Made by a program: the position numbers and the translations under genes | Part shown: positions 1 to 6,305 of the stretch, in pieces | How the letters are laid out: the number at the start of each line of letters is the position of its first letter | How positions within the stretch are numbered: the stretch's first letter is position 1 | The notes under the pieces: model-generated | What the model was told of the DNA's origin: nothing | What the model saw: the letters and a program-made list of their open reading frames with translations, nothing else | Databases searched by the model: none | NCBI GenBank assembly: GCA_945907225.1 | Contig: CAMDSN010000056.1 | Location: forward strand, 1-9,005 | DNA length: 9,005 nucleotides | Source of the DNA: Flavobacterium psychrophilum | GTDB taxonomy: Bacteria > Bacteroidota > Bacteroidia > Flavobacteriales > Flavobacteriaceae | Direction of reading: 5' to 3'

Positions 1-132
1 GGAAGAATGGGAGGAGACAATGTGAAAGTACAAAATCTTAGAGTTTTGAAAGTTGTAGCTGATAAGAACCTATTGGTTGTTAAAGGAGCTATTCCTGGTT
101 GCAAAAACTCTTATGTAATCATTCAGAAGTAA
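1..132 (+). CDS. rplC: 50S ribosomal protein L3 (uL3), C-terminal end only
   Basis: The window opens inside this gene, in frame from base 1. It encodes the last 43 residues, starting [15 protein letters not shown] and ending [11 protein letters not shown] before TAA. The GRMG...VTVQNL-like stretch followed by a [15 protein letters not shown] stretch is the typical C-terminal signature of bacterial uL3, which binds 23S rRNA domain VI and reaches toward the peptidyl-transferase centre. The remainder, including the start, lies upstream of the window. The stop codon overlaps the start of rplD in TAATG, so ribosomes finishing L3 could re-initiate on L4. Identity rests on this short segment plus position directly before rplD in the S10 gene order, which together leave little doubt. 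Confidence 0.96.
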   Translation, partial: GRMGGDNVKVQNLRVLKVVADKNLLVVKGAIPGCKNSYVIIQK

Positions 133-761
133 TGGAAGTAAAAGTTTTAGATGTTAACGGAAAAGAAACTGGCAGAAAAGTTCAACTCTCTGATTCAGTT
201 TTCGCAATAGAGCCAAATAATCACGCTGTATATCTTGATGTTAAGCAATACTTAGCAAATCAAAGACAGGGTACACACAAAGCTAAAGAAAGAGCTGAAG
301 TTGCTGGTTCTACACGTAAGATTAAAAAGCAAAAAGGAACGGGTACAGCTCGTGCTGGTAGTGCAAAAAACCCATTGTTTAAAGGAGGAGGAACTGTATT
401 TGGACCACGTCCAAGAAGTTATTCGTTCAAATTGAACAAGACGGTAAAGAGATTAGCTCGTAAATCAGCTTTTTCAATTAAGGCTAAAGAGTCTAATATT
501 GTAGTGGTGGAAGATTTCAATTTTGACTCCCCAAACACAAAAAAATTCATCGGCTTTTTGCAAGCTTTAGGATTAGAAAACAAAAAATCTTTGTTCGTGT
601 TGGGTGAATCAAATAAAAATGTATATTTGTCGTCACGTAATTTAAAAGCCTCTAGTGTATTAACTAGCTCAGAATTAAGTACTTATGCGATTTTAAATGC
701 AAATAACTTAATACTTTCTGAAGGTTCTTTAGACGGAATTGTTGAAAATTTAAGTAAATAA
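132..761 (+). CDS. rplD: 50S ribosomal protein L4 (uL4)
   Basis: Encodes 209 residues beginning [17 protein letters not shown]. An in-frame ATG at 99 lies inside rplC and would add eleven unrelated residues ([11 protein letters not shown]). The start at 132 gives the family N-terminus and a TAATG overlap with the rplC stop, so I chose it. Residues about 45-98 are the extended basic loop that reaches the narrow part of the peptide exit tunnel: RQGTHKAKERAEV, then KKQKGTGTARAGS, then GGGTVFGPRPRSY. The globular C-terminal half contacts 23S rRNA. In Escherichia coli L4 also represses its own S10 operon through the operon leader. That leader would lie upstream of this window, so nothing can be said about such control here. 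Followed after 7 bases by rplW. Confidence 0.98.
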   Translation: MEVKVLDVNGKETGRKVQLSDSVFAIEPNNHAVYLDVKQYLANQRQGTHKAKERAEVAGSTRKIKKQKGTGTARAGSAKNPLFKGGGTVFGPRPRSYSFKLNKTVKRLARKSAFSIKAKESNIVVVEDFNFDSPNTKKFIGFLQALGLENKKSLFVLGESNKNVYLSSRNLKASSVLTSSELSTYAILNANNLILSEGSLDGIVENLSK

Positions 762-768
762 CAGACTC

Positions 769-1059
769 ATGAGTATTATAATTAAACCTATTATAACAGA
801 AAAAATTACCAAAGAAGGTGAAGTTTTCAATCGTTTTGGTTTTGTTGTTGACAAAAAAGCAAACAAGGTTCAAATTAAGAAGGCTGTTGAAGCTGCTTAT
901 GGAATTTCGGTTGTTACAGTAAACACAATGAATTATAGAGCTGATAGAACCACTAAGTATACAAAAAGTGGTTTGATAAGCGGAAAAACAAATGCTTACA
1001 AGAAAGCAATTGTTCAAGTAAAAGAAGGAGAAACAATAGATTTTTACAATAATATCTAA
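769..1059 (+). CDS. rplW: 50S ribosomal protein L23 (uL23)
   Basis: Encodes 96 residues starting MSIIIKPIITEKITK. The IIKPIITEK opening is the usual uL23 N-terminus, and KANKVQIKKAVEAAYGISV (about residues 30-48) is the conserved central stretch. VNTMNYRADRTTKY begins the extended loop reaching toward the tunnel, and AYKKAIVQVKEGETIDFY closes the fold. uL23 sits at the rim of the polypeptide exit and is the known docking site for trigger factor and SRP. The length is normal for a bacterial L23, with no truncation. It sits between rplD and rplB with gaps of 7 and 6 bases. The start has no Shine-Dalgarno match upstream (sequence ACAGACTC before ATG), as for its neighbours. Confidence 0.97.
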   Translation: MSIIIKPIITEKITKEGEVFNRFGFVVDKKANKVQIKKAVEAAYGISVVTVNTMNYRADRTTKYTKSGLISGKTNAYKKAIVQVKEGETIDFYNNI

Positions 1060-1065
1060 TAGAAA

Positions 1066-1890
1066 ATGTCAGTTAGAAAATTAAAACCTATTACCCCGGG
1101 TCAGCGTTTTAGAGTTGTGAATGGTTTTGACGCCATCACGACTGATAAGCCGGAGCGTTCATTGATCGCACCGATAAAAAACTCAGGCGGTAGAAATAGT
1201 CAAGGAAAGATGACCATGCGTTACACCGGCGGTGGTCACAAACAAAGATATCGTATTATTGATTTTAAAAGAACTAAAGATGGCATTCCAGCTTCAGTGA
1301 AGTCAATTGAATATGATCCAAACAGAACTGCGTTTATTGCATTATTAGCTTATGCTGATGGGCAAAAAACATATATAGTTGCTCAAAATGGTTTGCAAGT
1401 TGGTCAAACTGTGGTATCAGGTTCTGATGCTGCTCCAGAAATTGGAAACACTTTGACGCTTAGTAAAATTCCTTTGGGAACGGTTATTTCTTGTATTGAG
1501 TTACGTCCTGGTCAAGGTGCTGTAATTGCACGTTCTGCTGGAACTTTTGCTCAATTAATGGCAAGAGATGGTAAATATGCCACTATTAAAATGCCGTCTG
1601 GTGAAACAAGATTGATTTTGTTAACTTGTTCAGCTACGATTGGAGCTGTTTCGAATTCTGATCACCAACTTATTGTATCTGGTAAAGCCGGTAGAACGAG
1701 ATGGTTAGGTAGAAGACCAAGAACTAGACCAGTAGCAATGAACCCTGTTGATCACCCAATGGGTGGTGGAGAAGGTCGTTCTTCTGGAGGTCACCCACGT
1801 TCAAGAAAAGGGTTGCCAGCGAAAGGTTATAGAACGCGTTCTAAAGTTAACCCAAGTAATAAGTATATTGTAGAACGTAGAAAGAAATAA
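1066..1890 (+). CDS. rplB: 50S ribosomal protein L2 (uL2)
   Basis: Encodes 274 residues, full length for bacterial uL2. The N-terminal RNA-binding part carries [20 protein letters not shown] (residues 38-57) and [11 protein letters not shown]. The SH3-like part carries [19 protein letters not shown] (81-99). The C-terminal domain carries [20 protein letters not shown] (206-225) and the loop [11 protein letters not shown]. His230 in that loop matches the invariant histidine 229 of E. coli L2 near the peptidyl-transferase centre. The next position but one is Met instead of the E. coli His, which I associate with Bacteroidota L2. L2 joins the subunits and is needed for peptidyl transfer. Codons in the first 60 or so residues look richer in G+C than in neighbouring genes. 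Gaps are 6 bases upstream and 8 downstream. Confidence 0.98.
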   Translation: MSVRKLKPITPGQRFRVVNGFDAITTDKPERSLIAPIKNSGGRNSQGKMTMRYTGGGHKQRYRIIDFKRTKDGIPASVKSIEYDPNRTAFIALLAYADGQKTYIVAQNGLQVGQTVVSGSDAAPEIGNTLTLSKIPLGTVISCIELRPGQGAVIARSAGTFAQLMARDGKYATIKMPSGETRLILLTCSATIGAVSNSDHQLIVSGKAGRTRWLGRRPRTRPVAMNPVDHPMGGGEGRSSGGHPRSRKGLPAKGYRTRSKVNPSNKYIVERRKK

Positions 1891-1898
1891 TTTAAGAT

Positions 1899-2177
1899 AT
1901 GGCACGTTCATTAAAAAAAGGACCTTTTGTTCATTACAAATTAGATAAAAAAGTTCAAGAAAACATTGCAGGAGGTAACAAAGGTGTTGTTAAAACATGG
2001 TCTAGAGCTTCTATGATTACCCCAGATTTTGTTGGACAAACAATCGCAGTACACAACGGTCGTCAATTTGTACCAGTTTATGTAACAGAAAATATGGTAG
2101 GTCACAAATTAGGAGAGTTTTCGCCAACTCGATCTTTTAGAGGTCATGCTGGAGCTAAAAATAAAGGTAAAAAATAA
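1899..2177 (+). CDS. rpsS: 30S ribosomal protein S19 (uS19)
   Basis: Encodes 92 residues, the normal bacterial length. [11 protein letters not shown] at the N-terminus, [20 protein letters not shown] at residues 33-52 and [20 protein letters not shown] at 53-72 are the core family motifs, followed by [14 protein letters not shown]. uS19 lies in the head of the small subunit with S13 and contacts the A-site finger bridge of the large subunit. The C-terminal end (AKNKGKK) is basic, as expected for an rRNA-contacting tail. Position between rplB and rplV is the standard S10-cluster order. The start is preceded by TTTAAGAT, with no Shine-Dalgarno sequence. Confidence 0.98.
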   Translation: MARSLKKGPFVHYKLDKKVQENIAGGNKGVVKTWSRASMITPDFVGQTIAVHNGRQFVPVYVTENMVGHKLGEFSPTRSFRGHAGAKNKGKK

Positions 2178-2183
2178 GAAGAA

Positions 2184-2594
2184 ATGGGAGTTCGTAAAAG
2201 AGAAACAGCAGATGCGAGAAAAGAGGCTAATAAGTCTATTGCTTTCGCGAAATTGAATAACTGCCCTACTTCACCTAGAAAAATGCGCTTAGTTGCAGAC
2301 TTGGTTAGAGGTCAGAAAGTGGAAAGAGCTTTGAATATTTTAAGATTCAGCTCAAAAGAAGCTTCAAGAAAATTAGAAAAATTAGTATTGTCTGCTATCA
2401 ACAATTGGGAGCAGAAAAATGTTGAAGGAAATGTTTCTGAAGCAGGTTTATTTATAAAAACTATCACTGTAGATGGTGGAATGATGTTAAAAAGACTTCG
2501 TCCAGCACCGCAAGGAAGAGCACACAGAATAAGAAAACGTTCTAATCACGTTACAATCGTATTAGGATCAAACGATAACACACAAGCAAATTAA
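2184..2594 (+). CDS. rplV: 50S ribosomal protein L22 (uL22)
   Basis: Encodes 136 residues, about 25 more than the 110-aa E. coli protein. The extra length is mainly a charged N-terminal segment, [20 protein letters not shown], ahead of the conserved [20 protein letters not shown] stretch (residues 25-44). Residues about 97-120 ([20 protein letters not shown] and following) form the long beta-hairpin that lines the exit tunnel opposite L4; macrolide-resistance changes in other bacteria map to this hairpin. HVTIVLGS closes the globular fold, and a short polar tail (NDNTQAN) follows. The N-terminal extension fits Bacteroidota L22 proteins as I remember them. The start at 2184 follows the rpsS stop by 6 bases, and no later ATG offers a better start. 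Confidence 0.97.
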   Translation: MGVRKRETADARKEANKSIAFAKLNNCPTSPRKMRLVADLVRGQKVERALNILRFSSKEASRKLEKLVLSAINNWEQKNVEGNVSEAGLFIKTITVDGGMMLKRLRPAPQGRAHRIRKRSNHVTIVLGSNDNTQAN

Positions 2595-2599
2595 GTAAG

Positions 2600-3358
2600 A
2601 TGGGACAAAAGACAAATCCAATAGGAAACAGACTTGGGATCATCAGAGGATGGGATTCAAACTGGTATGGTGGAAATGATTACGGTGATAAAATCGCTGA
2701 GGATTATAAAATCAGAAAGTATATCCACGCTCGTTTATCAAAAGCTAGTGTATCAAAAGTAATCATCGAGAGAACTTTGAAACTTGTAACCGTTACTATC
2801 ACAACTGCCCGTCCTGGTATTATTATCGGAAAAGGTGGGCAAGAGGTAGACAAGTTGAAAGAAGAACTTAAGAAAGTTACTGACAAAGAGGTTCAAATCA
2901 ACATCTTTGAAATTAAAAGACCTGAGTTAGATGCCTATTTAGTTGGAACTAGTATTGCACGTCAAATCGAAAGTAGAATTTCATACAGAAGAGCTATCAA
3001 GATGGCTATTGCGGCTGCGATGCGAATGAATGCTGAAGGTATCAAAGTTTTAATTTCTGGTCGTTTGAATGGTGCTGAAATGGCACGTTCTGAACAATTT
3101 AAAGAAGGAAGAATTCCTCTATCAACTTTCAGAGCCGATATTGATTATGCTTTGGCTGAAGCTCATACTACTTATGGTAGAATGGGAATCAAAGTATGGA
3201 TCATGAAAGGTGAAGTTTATGGAAAAAGAGATCTTTCACCATTGATTGGTATGGATAAAAAACAAACTGGTCAAGGAGGAAAAGGTGGAGATTCTCCAAG
3301 AGGAGACAGAAAGCCTTTTAACAAAGGTGGAAGACCTGACGCTCGTAAAAGAAAGTAA
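2600..3358 (+). CDS. rpsC: 30S ribosomal protein S3 (uS3)
   Basis: Encodes 252 residues. [20 protein letters not shown] is the family N-terminus. The KH type 2 RNA-binding domain has its GxxG loop at IIIGKGG (residues 74-80). Arg130, Arg131 and Lys134 in SYRRAIKMA match the basic residues of E. coli S3 at the mRNA entry tunnel that take part in mRNA unwinding. [13 protein letters not shown] (153-165) and [14 protein letters not shown] (192-205) mark the C-terminal domain. After residue 220 comes a low-complexity tail rich in Gly, Lys, Arg and Asp (for example [20 protein letters not shown]), probably disordered and facing the entry side. S3 works with S4 and S5 at the mRNA channel. Next gene rplP follows after 20 bases, the longest gap in the S10 part of the window. 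Confidence 0.98.
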   Translation: MGQKTNPIGNRLGIIRGWDSNWYGGNDYGDKIAEDYKIRKYIHARLSKASVSKVIIERTLKLVTVTITTARPGIIIGKGGQEVDKLKEELKKVTDKEVQINIFEIKRPELDAYLVGTSIARQIESRISYRRAIKMAIAAAMRMNAEGIKVLISGRLNGAEMARSEQFKEGRIPLSTFRADIDYALAEAHTTYGRMGIKVWIMKGEVYGKRDLSPLIGMDKKQTGQGGKGGDSPRGDRKPFNKGGRPDARKRK

Positions 3359-3378
3359 TTTTTTAAATACAAAGAAAA

Positions 3379-3804
3379 ATGTTACAGCCTAAAAGAACAA
3401 AATACCGTAAGGTACAAAAAGGTAAAATGAAAGGAAATGCTCAAAGAGGGCATCTTCTTTCAAGTGGGATGTTTGGTATCAAATCTGTTCATGAGGATGG
3501 TATGTTTTTGACTTCACGTCAAATTGAGGCTGCACGTATTGCTGCAACTAGATACATGAAAAGAGAAGGTCAATTATGGATCAATATTTTCCCTGATAAA
3601 CCAATAACAAAGAAACCTCTTGAAGTACGTATGGGTAAAGGAAAAGGTGCAGTCGAATATTGGGCTGCAGTTGTAAAACCAGGAAGAATAATGTTTGAAG
3701 TAGGAGGTGTTCCTCTATCTGTTGCAAAAGAAGCTTTGCGTCTTGCAGCTCAAAAACTTCCAGTAAAAACTAAGTTTGTCGTTGCTAGAGATTTCGAAGC
3801 ATAA
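3379..3804 (+). CDS. rplP: 50S ribosomal protein L16 (uL16)
   Basis: Encodes 141 residues, slightly longer than the 136 of E. coli. [19 protein letters not shown] is the flexible N-terminal strand that approaches the A and P sites. [19 protein letters not shown] (44-62), [20 protein letters not shown] (69-88) and [13 protein letters not shown] (90-102) are the fold's hallmarks. Arg84 in EVRMGKGKG corresponds to E. coli Arg81, which is hydroxylated there by RoxA; whether that happens here cannot be told. The C-terminus ends [17 protein letters not shown]16 is a late-assembling protein that helps shape the A-site tRNA corridor. It follows rpsC and precedes rpmC, the standard order. Confidence 0.98.
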   Translation: MLQPKRTKYRKVQKGKMKGNAQRGHLLSSGMFGIKSVHEDGMFLTSRQIEAARIAATRYMKREGQLWINIFPDKPITKKPLEVRMGKGKGAVEYWAAVVKPGRIMFEVGGVPLSVAKEALRLAAQKLPVKTKFVVARDFEA

Positions 3805-3817
3805 TCTAAAATTTATT

Positions 3818-4009
3818 ATGAAACAATCAGAAATTATAAATCTATCCGCAGCTGAGTTACAAGAAAAACTTAGTCAATTAAGAAAGGCGTATTCAGACCT
3901 TAGGAATGCTCACGCGATTTCACCTATTGCAAATCCACTTCAAATTAGAAGTGCTAGAAGAGCGGTTGCTAGAGTAGCAACAGAGCTAACTAAAAGAGAG
4001 TTACAATAA
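3818..4009 (+). CDS. rpmC: 50S ribosomal protein L29 (uL29)
   Basis: Encodes 63 residues beginning [20 protein letters not shown]. An in-frame ATG at 3776 lies within rplP and would add fourteen unrelated residues, so the start at 3818, 13 bases after the rplP stop, is preferred. The protein is nearly all alpha-helical: helix one through [20 protein letters not shown], a turn at PIANP, then [19 protein letters not shown]. The [15 protein letters not shown] stretch is the family signature. uL29 binds next to L23 at the tunnel exit and forms part of the docking surface for SRP and trigger factor. Confidence is slightly reduced only because of its small size. Confidence 0.96.
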   Translation: MKQSEIINLSAAELQEKLSQLRKAYSDLRNAHAISPIANPLQIRSARRAVARVATELTKRELQ

Positions 4010-4028
4010 TTGTATGCTAGCTGAAAAG

Positions 4029-4286
4029 ATGGAAAAAAGAAATTTAAGAAAAGAGAGAATTGGTGTTGTTACGTCAAACAAAATGGACAAGTCTATTGTT
4101 GTTGCTCAAGTAACGAGAGTAAAACACCCTTTATACGGTAAGTTCGTGTTAAAAACTAAAAAGTTTCATGCGCACGACGAAACAAATGATTGTAACATTG
4201 GTGATACTGTAAAGATCATGGAAACAAGACCTTTATCAAAAACTAAATGTTGGAGACTAGTTGAAATCATTGAAAGAGCTAAATAA
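4029..4286 (+). CDS. rpsQ: 30S ribosomal protein S17 (uS17)
   Basis: Encodes 85 residues starting [20 protein letters not shown]. The OB-fold motifs are visible: [20 protein letters not shown] (21-40), [20 protein letters not shown] (42-61) and [17 protein letters not shown]. uS17 binds 16S rRNA early in the 5' domain. Two in-frame starts exist. The ATG at 4014 would add MLAEK and lie 4 bases after rpmC, while 4029 gives the usual N-terminus and an 85-residue length. I chose 4029 by family resemblance; neither start has a Shine-Dalgarno sequence to decide the matter. This is the last gene of the classical S10 operon, and rplN, first gene of the classical spc operon, starts 2 bases after its stop. 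Confidence 0.96.
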   Translation: MEKRNLRKERIGVVTSNKMDKSIVVAQVTRVKHPLYGKFVLKTKKFHAHDETNDCNIGDTVKIMETRPLSKTKCWRLVEIIERAK

Positions 4287-4288
4287 TT

Positions 4289-4657
4289 ATGGTACAACAA
4301 GAATCAAGACTAAAAGTCGCAGACAACACAGGAGCAAAAGAAGTTTTGACTATCCGTGTTTTAGGAGGAACGAAACGTCGTTATGCCTCTGTTGGAGATA
4401 AAATTGTGGTGTCCATTAAAGACGCAACACCTAACGCTAACGTTAAGAAAGGTGCTGTTTCAACTGCAGTTGTTGTACGTACCAAAAAAGAAGTGAGAAG
4501 AGCCGATGGTTCATATATCCGTTTCGATGATAATGCATGTGTTCTTTTAAATGCTGCAGGTGAAATGAGAGGTACTCGTGTTTTTGGTCCAGTTGCAAGA
4601 GAACTTCGTGAAAAGCAATTCATGAAAATTGTATCATTAGCACCAGAAGTGCTTTAA
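4289..4657 (+). CDS. rplN: 50S ribosomal protein L14 (uL14)
   Basis: Encodes 122 residues, the near-invariant bacterial length. [20 protein letters not shown] opens the five-stranded barrel, [20 protein letters not shown] continues it, and [20 protein letters not shown] (81-100) with [18 protein letters not shown] is the highly conserved C-terminal part. uL14 lies below the factor-binding site, contributes to an intersubunit bridge with 16S helix 44, and is the target of the silencing factor RsfS. Its start comes only 2 bases after the rpsQ stop. That leaves no room for a separate promoter and terminator between the S10 and spc groups, unlike E. coli, where these are two operons. Confidence 0.98.
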   Translation: MVQQESRLKVADNTGAKEVLTIRVLGGTKRRYASVGDKIVVSIKDATPNANVKKGAVSTAVVVRTKKEVRRADGSYIRFDDNACVLLNAAGEMRGTRVFGPVARELREKQFMKIVSLAPEVL

Positions 4658-4668
4658 TTTATAGAAAG

Positions 4669-4983
4669 ATGATAAAGCTAAAAATTAAATCAGGAGATAC
4701 AGTAAAAGTTATTGCTGGAGACCATAAAGGGTCAGAAGGAAAAGTTTTACGTGTTGACCGCGAAAAGAATAAAGCCATCGTTGAAGGTGTAAACATGGTT
4801 TCTAAACATACGAAGCCAAGTGCAAAGAGCCCTCAAGGTGGAATAGTAAAAAAAGAAGCTCCTCTTCATATTTCAAATCTGTCTTTAATTGATCCAAAAT
4901 CAAAAGAAGCAACTAAAGTTGGAATTAGAGTAGAAGGAGATAAGAAAGTAAGATTTTCAAAAAAATCTAATCAAGTATTATAG
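4669..4983 (+). CDS. rplX: 50S ribosomal protein L24 (uL24)
   Basis: Encodes 104 residues. A KOW motif occupies about residues 7-36: [20 protein letters not shown] followed by [16 protein letters not shown]. Then come [20 protein letters not shown] (46-65) and [19 protein letters not shown], the typical C-terminal half. uL24 is one of the two assembly-initiator proteins of the large subunit in E. coli, binding the 5' end of 23S rRNA, and it sits near the tunnel exit. The start is preceded by TTATAGAAAG, 11 bases after rplN, and the stop is 2 bases before the rplE start, so translational coupling to rplE is likely. Confidence 0.98.
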   Translation: MIKLKIKSGDTVKVIAGDHKGSEGKVLRVDREKNKAIVEGVNMVSKHTKPSAKSPQGGIVKKEAPLHISNLSLIDPKSKEATKVGIRVEGDKKVRFSKKSNQVL

Positions 4984-4985
4984 TT

Positions 4986-5537
4986 ATGGCATATATTCCT
5001 AGACTTAAACAAGAATATAAGGACAGAGTTATTTCTGCCCTTAAAGATGAATTTGGTTATAAAAATGTAATGCAAGTTCCAAAATTAGAAAAAATAGTTT
5101 TGAGCCGTGGCGTAGGTGCTGCTGTTTCTGATAAAAAACTAGTGGACTATGCTGTTGACGAATTATCTAAAGTTACTGGTCAAAAAGCGGTATCAACAAT
5201 CTCTAAGAAAGACGTTGCTTCTTTTAAATTGAGAAAAGGGATGCCAATTGGTGCTAAAGTAACCCTTAGAGGAGAAAAAATGTATGAGTTTTTAGATAGA
5301 CTTATCACTTCTTCTTTACCTCGTGTTAGAGATTTCAGTGGTATTAAAGCTACTGGTTTTGATGGACGTGGTAATTACAACCTTGGAATTACAGAGCAAA
5401 TTATTTTTCCTGAAATCGATATTGATAAGGTAAATAAAATATCTGGACTGGATGTAACTTTTGTTACAACTGCAAGCACAGACAAAGAAGCTAAGTCATT
5501 ATTAGCAGAATTAGGTTTACCATTTAAAAAGAATTAA
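4986..5537 (+). CDS. rplE: 50S ribosomal protein L5 (uL5)
   Basis: Encodes 183 residues. Family motifs run through the protein: [18 protein letters not shown] (27-44), the [20 protein letters not shown] stretch (64-83), [31 protein letters not shown] (110-120), and [18 protein letters not shown] (127-144). The C-terminus is [20 protein letters not shown] followed by LGLPFKKN. uL5 binds 5S rRNA with L18 in the central protuberance and contacts the P-site tRNA and S13. In E. coli the start region of rplE is where S8 represses the spc operon. I looked around 4970-5030 for the S8-type AAGU/AUACU internal loop and saw none. The next gene, rpsN, follows after 3 bases. Confidence 0.98.
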   Translation: MAYIPRLKQEYKDRVISALKDEFGYKNVMQVPKLEKIVLSRGVGAAVSDKKLVDYAVDELSKVTGQKAVSTISKKDVASFKLRKGMPIGAKVTLRGEKMYEFLDRLITSSLPRVRDFSGIKATGFDGRGNYNLGITEQIIFPEIDIDKVNKISGLDVTFVTTASTDKEAKSLLAELGLPFKKN

Positions 5538-5540
5538 GAC

Positions 5541-5810
5541 ATGGCTAAAGAATCAATGAAAGCCCGTGAGGTGAAGAGAGAAAAAACGGTAGCAAAATAT
5601 GCTGATAAGAGAAAAGCTTTGTTAGAAGCTGGAGATTATGAGGGATTACAAAAATTACCAAAGAATGCATCTCCGGTTCGTTTGCATAATCGTTGTAAAT
5701 TGACTGGTAGACCAAGAGGTTATATGCGTCAATTTGGTCTTTCACGTGTAACATTCCGTGAAATGGCAAACCAAGGATTAATTCCAGGTGTTAGAAAAGC
5801 TAGCTGGTAA
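5541..5810 (+). CDS. rpsN: 30S ribosomal protein S14 (uS14), zinc-free type
   Basis: Encodes 89 residues. It begins [20 protein letters not shown], continues with an alpha-helical insert, and ends with the conserved [20 protein letters not shown] (48-67) and [20 protein letters not shown] (68-87). The length and sequence mark the long, zinc-free (C-minus) form. Of the four cysteines of the zinc ribbon in the short form, only Cys52 remains, with Thr55, Ser68 and Thr71 at the other places. uS14 is a late-binding protein of the 30S head near S3 and S10. It is the last gene before the unusually long 80-base gap that separates it from rpsH. Confidence 0.98.
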   Translation: MAKESMKAREVKREKTVAKYADKRKALLEAGDYEGLQKLPKNASPVRLHNRCKLTGRPRGYMRQFGLSRVTFREMANQGLIPGVRKASW

Positions 5811-5840
5811 TTAATTAAATTAAATTATAAATTGATTAAA

Positions 5841-5870
5841 GGTTCAATTCGTGAGTACGTATTGAAAACC
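5841..5870 (+). promoter_or_regulatory. Candidate RNA hairpin in the rpsN-rpsH gap
   Basis: The gap 5811-5890 is 80 bases, against 2-20 for every other junction. Its first 30 bases are almost pure A/T (with TTAATTAA at 5811-5818). Bases 5841-5870 then fold as GGUU/AACC, a two-base AA bulge (5865-5866), CAAU/AUUG, a U·U mismatch (5849/5860) and CGU/ACG closed by a GAGU loop. This gives 11 Watson-Crick pairs in all. No T-run follows, so it is not a classical intrinsic terminator. It ends 20 bases before the rpsH start. S8 represses the spc operon in E. coli through an mRNA site that mimics its 16S helix 21 site. The AUAGU at 5871-5875 only resembles one strand of that site, and the facing strand does not match. 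Function is unknown, and the fold was found by eye only. Confidence 0.3.
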
Positions 5871-5890
5871 ATAGTCGCAAATTAATAAAA

Positions 5891-6289
5891 ATGTATACAG
5901 ATCCTATTGCAGATTATCTTACGAGAGTTAGAAATGCAGTGATGGCCAATCACAAAGTGGTTGAGATTCCAGCATCTAATCTAAAGAAAGAAATCACAAA
6001 AATTTTATTTGATCAAGGATATATTTTAAGTTACAAGTTTGATGATAATTCTGTTCAAGGAACCATCAAAATAGCGCTTAAGTATGATAAAGATACTAAA
6101 GACTCTGTTATTAAAGATATCCAAAGAATTAGCAAGCCAGGTTTGCGTAAATATGCAGGTGCTGCTAAATTACCTAGAATCCTTAATGGTTTAGGAATTG
6201 CCATTGTTTCAACTTCTAAAGGTTTAATGACCGGAAAGCAAGCGAAGCAATTGAATGTTGGTGGTGAAGTTATTTGTTACGTATACTAA
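5891..6289 (+). CDS. rpsH: 30S ribosomal protein S8 (uS8)
   Basis: Encodes 132 residues starting MYTDPIADYLTRVRNAVMAN, the classic uS8 N-terminus. The middle contains EIPASNLKKEITKILFDQGY (25-44). The C-terminal RNA-binding part has RISKPGLRKYAG (79-90), then NGLGIAIVSTSKGLMTGKQA (99-118), where the STS residues (107-109) contact 16S helix 21 in known structures, and finally GGEVICYVY. uS8 is a primary binder that organises the central domain of 16S rRNA, and in E. coli it is the translational repressor of the spc operon. It is the only gene here preceded by a long untranslated gap, which makes an own-mRNA control site at that place worth testing. The start is preceded by AATTAATAAAA. Confidence 0.98.
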   Translation: MYTDPIADYLTRVRNAVMANHKVVEIPASNLKKEITKILFDQGYILSYKFDDNSVQGTIKIALKYDKDTKDSVIKDIQRISKPGLRKYAGAAKLPRILNGLGIAIVSTSKGLMTGKQAKQLNVGGEVICYVY

Positions 6290-6305
6290 TTTAAACAGAA
6301 AAGCA

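Noticed and set aside
664..1017. 117-codon open frame on the - strand across the rplD end and rplW
   Set aside because: It is antisense to two certain ribosomal-protein genes, its product is Phe/Asn/Cys-rich with no recognisable domain, and AT-rich antisense strands give such frames by chance.
2704..2886. 60-codon open frame on the - strand inside rpsC
   Set aside because: It is short, antisense to the KH domain codons of rpsC and has no recognisable protein feature.
3771..3778. TAAGTTTG, matching the Bacteroidota -7 promoter box TAnnTTTG
   Set aside because: It lies inside rplP and has no TTG at the required spacing upstream. Similar boxes near 6798 and 8138 come from the same Lys-Phe codon pair, so they are coding by-products.
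4381..4623. 80-codon open frame on the - strand inside rplN
   Set aside because: It lies wholly antisense to a highly conserved gene. The frame stays open because of rplN codon use, and no family is recognised.
5545..5769. 74-codon open frame on the - strand inside rpsN
   Set aside because: It is antisense to rpsN along nearly its full length, with no motif, and the composition is what reverse translation of Lys/Arg-rich codons yields.
5841..5850. GGTTCAATTC, identical to a tRNA T-loop core
   Set aside because: The flanks (AAA before, GTG after) do not form the T stem, and no acceptor, D or anticodon arm is present nearby. It is not a tRNA or a clear tRNA remnant.
5841..5875. Possible classical S8-binding site (helix 21 mimic) in the rpsN-rpsH gap
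   Set aside because: The known motif needs AAGU facing AUACU. Here AUAGU (5871-5875) is opposed by AAA/GG and the required G-C and U-A pairs cannot form. The hairpin itself is kept as a candidate, but not as a recognised S8 site.
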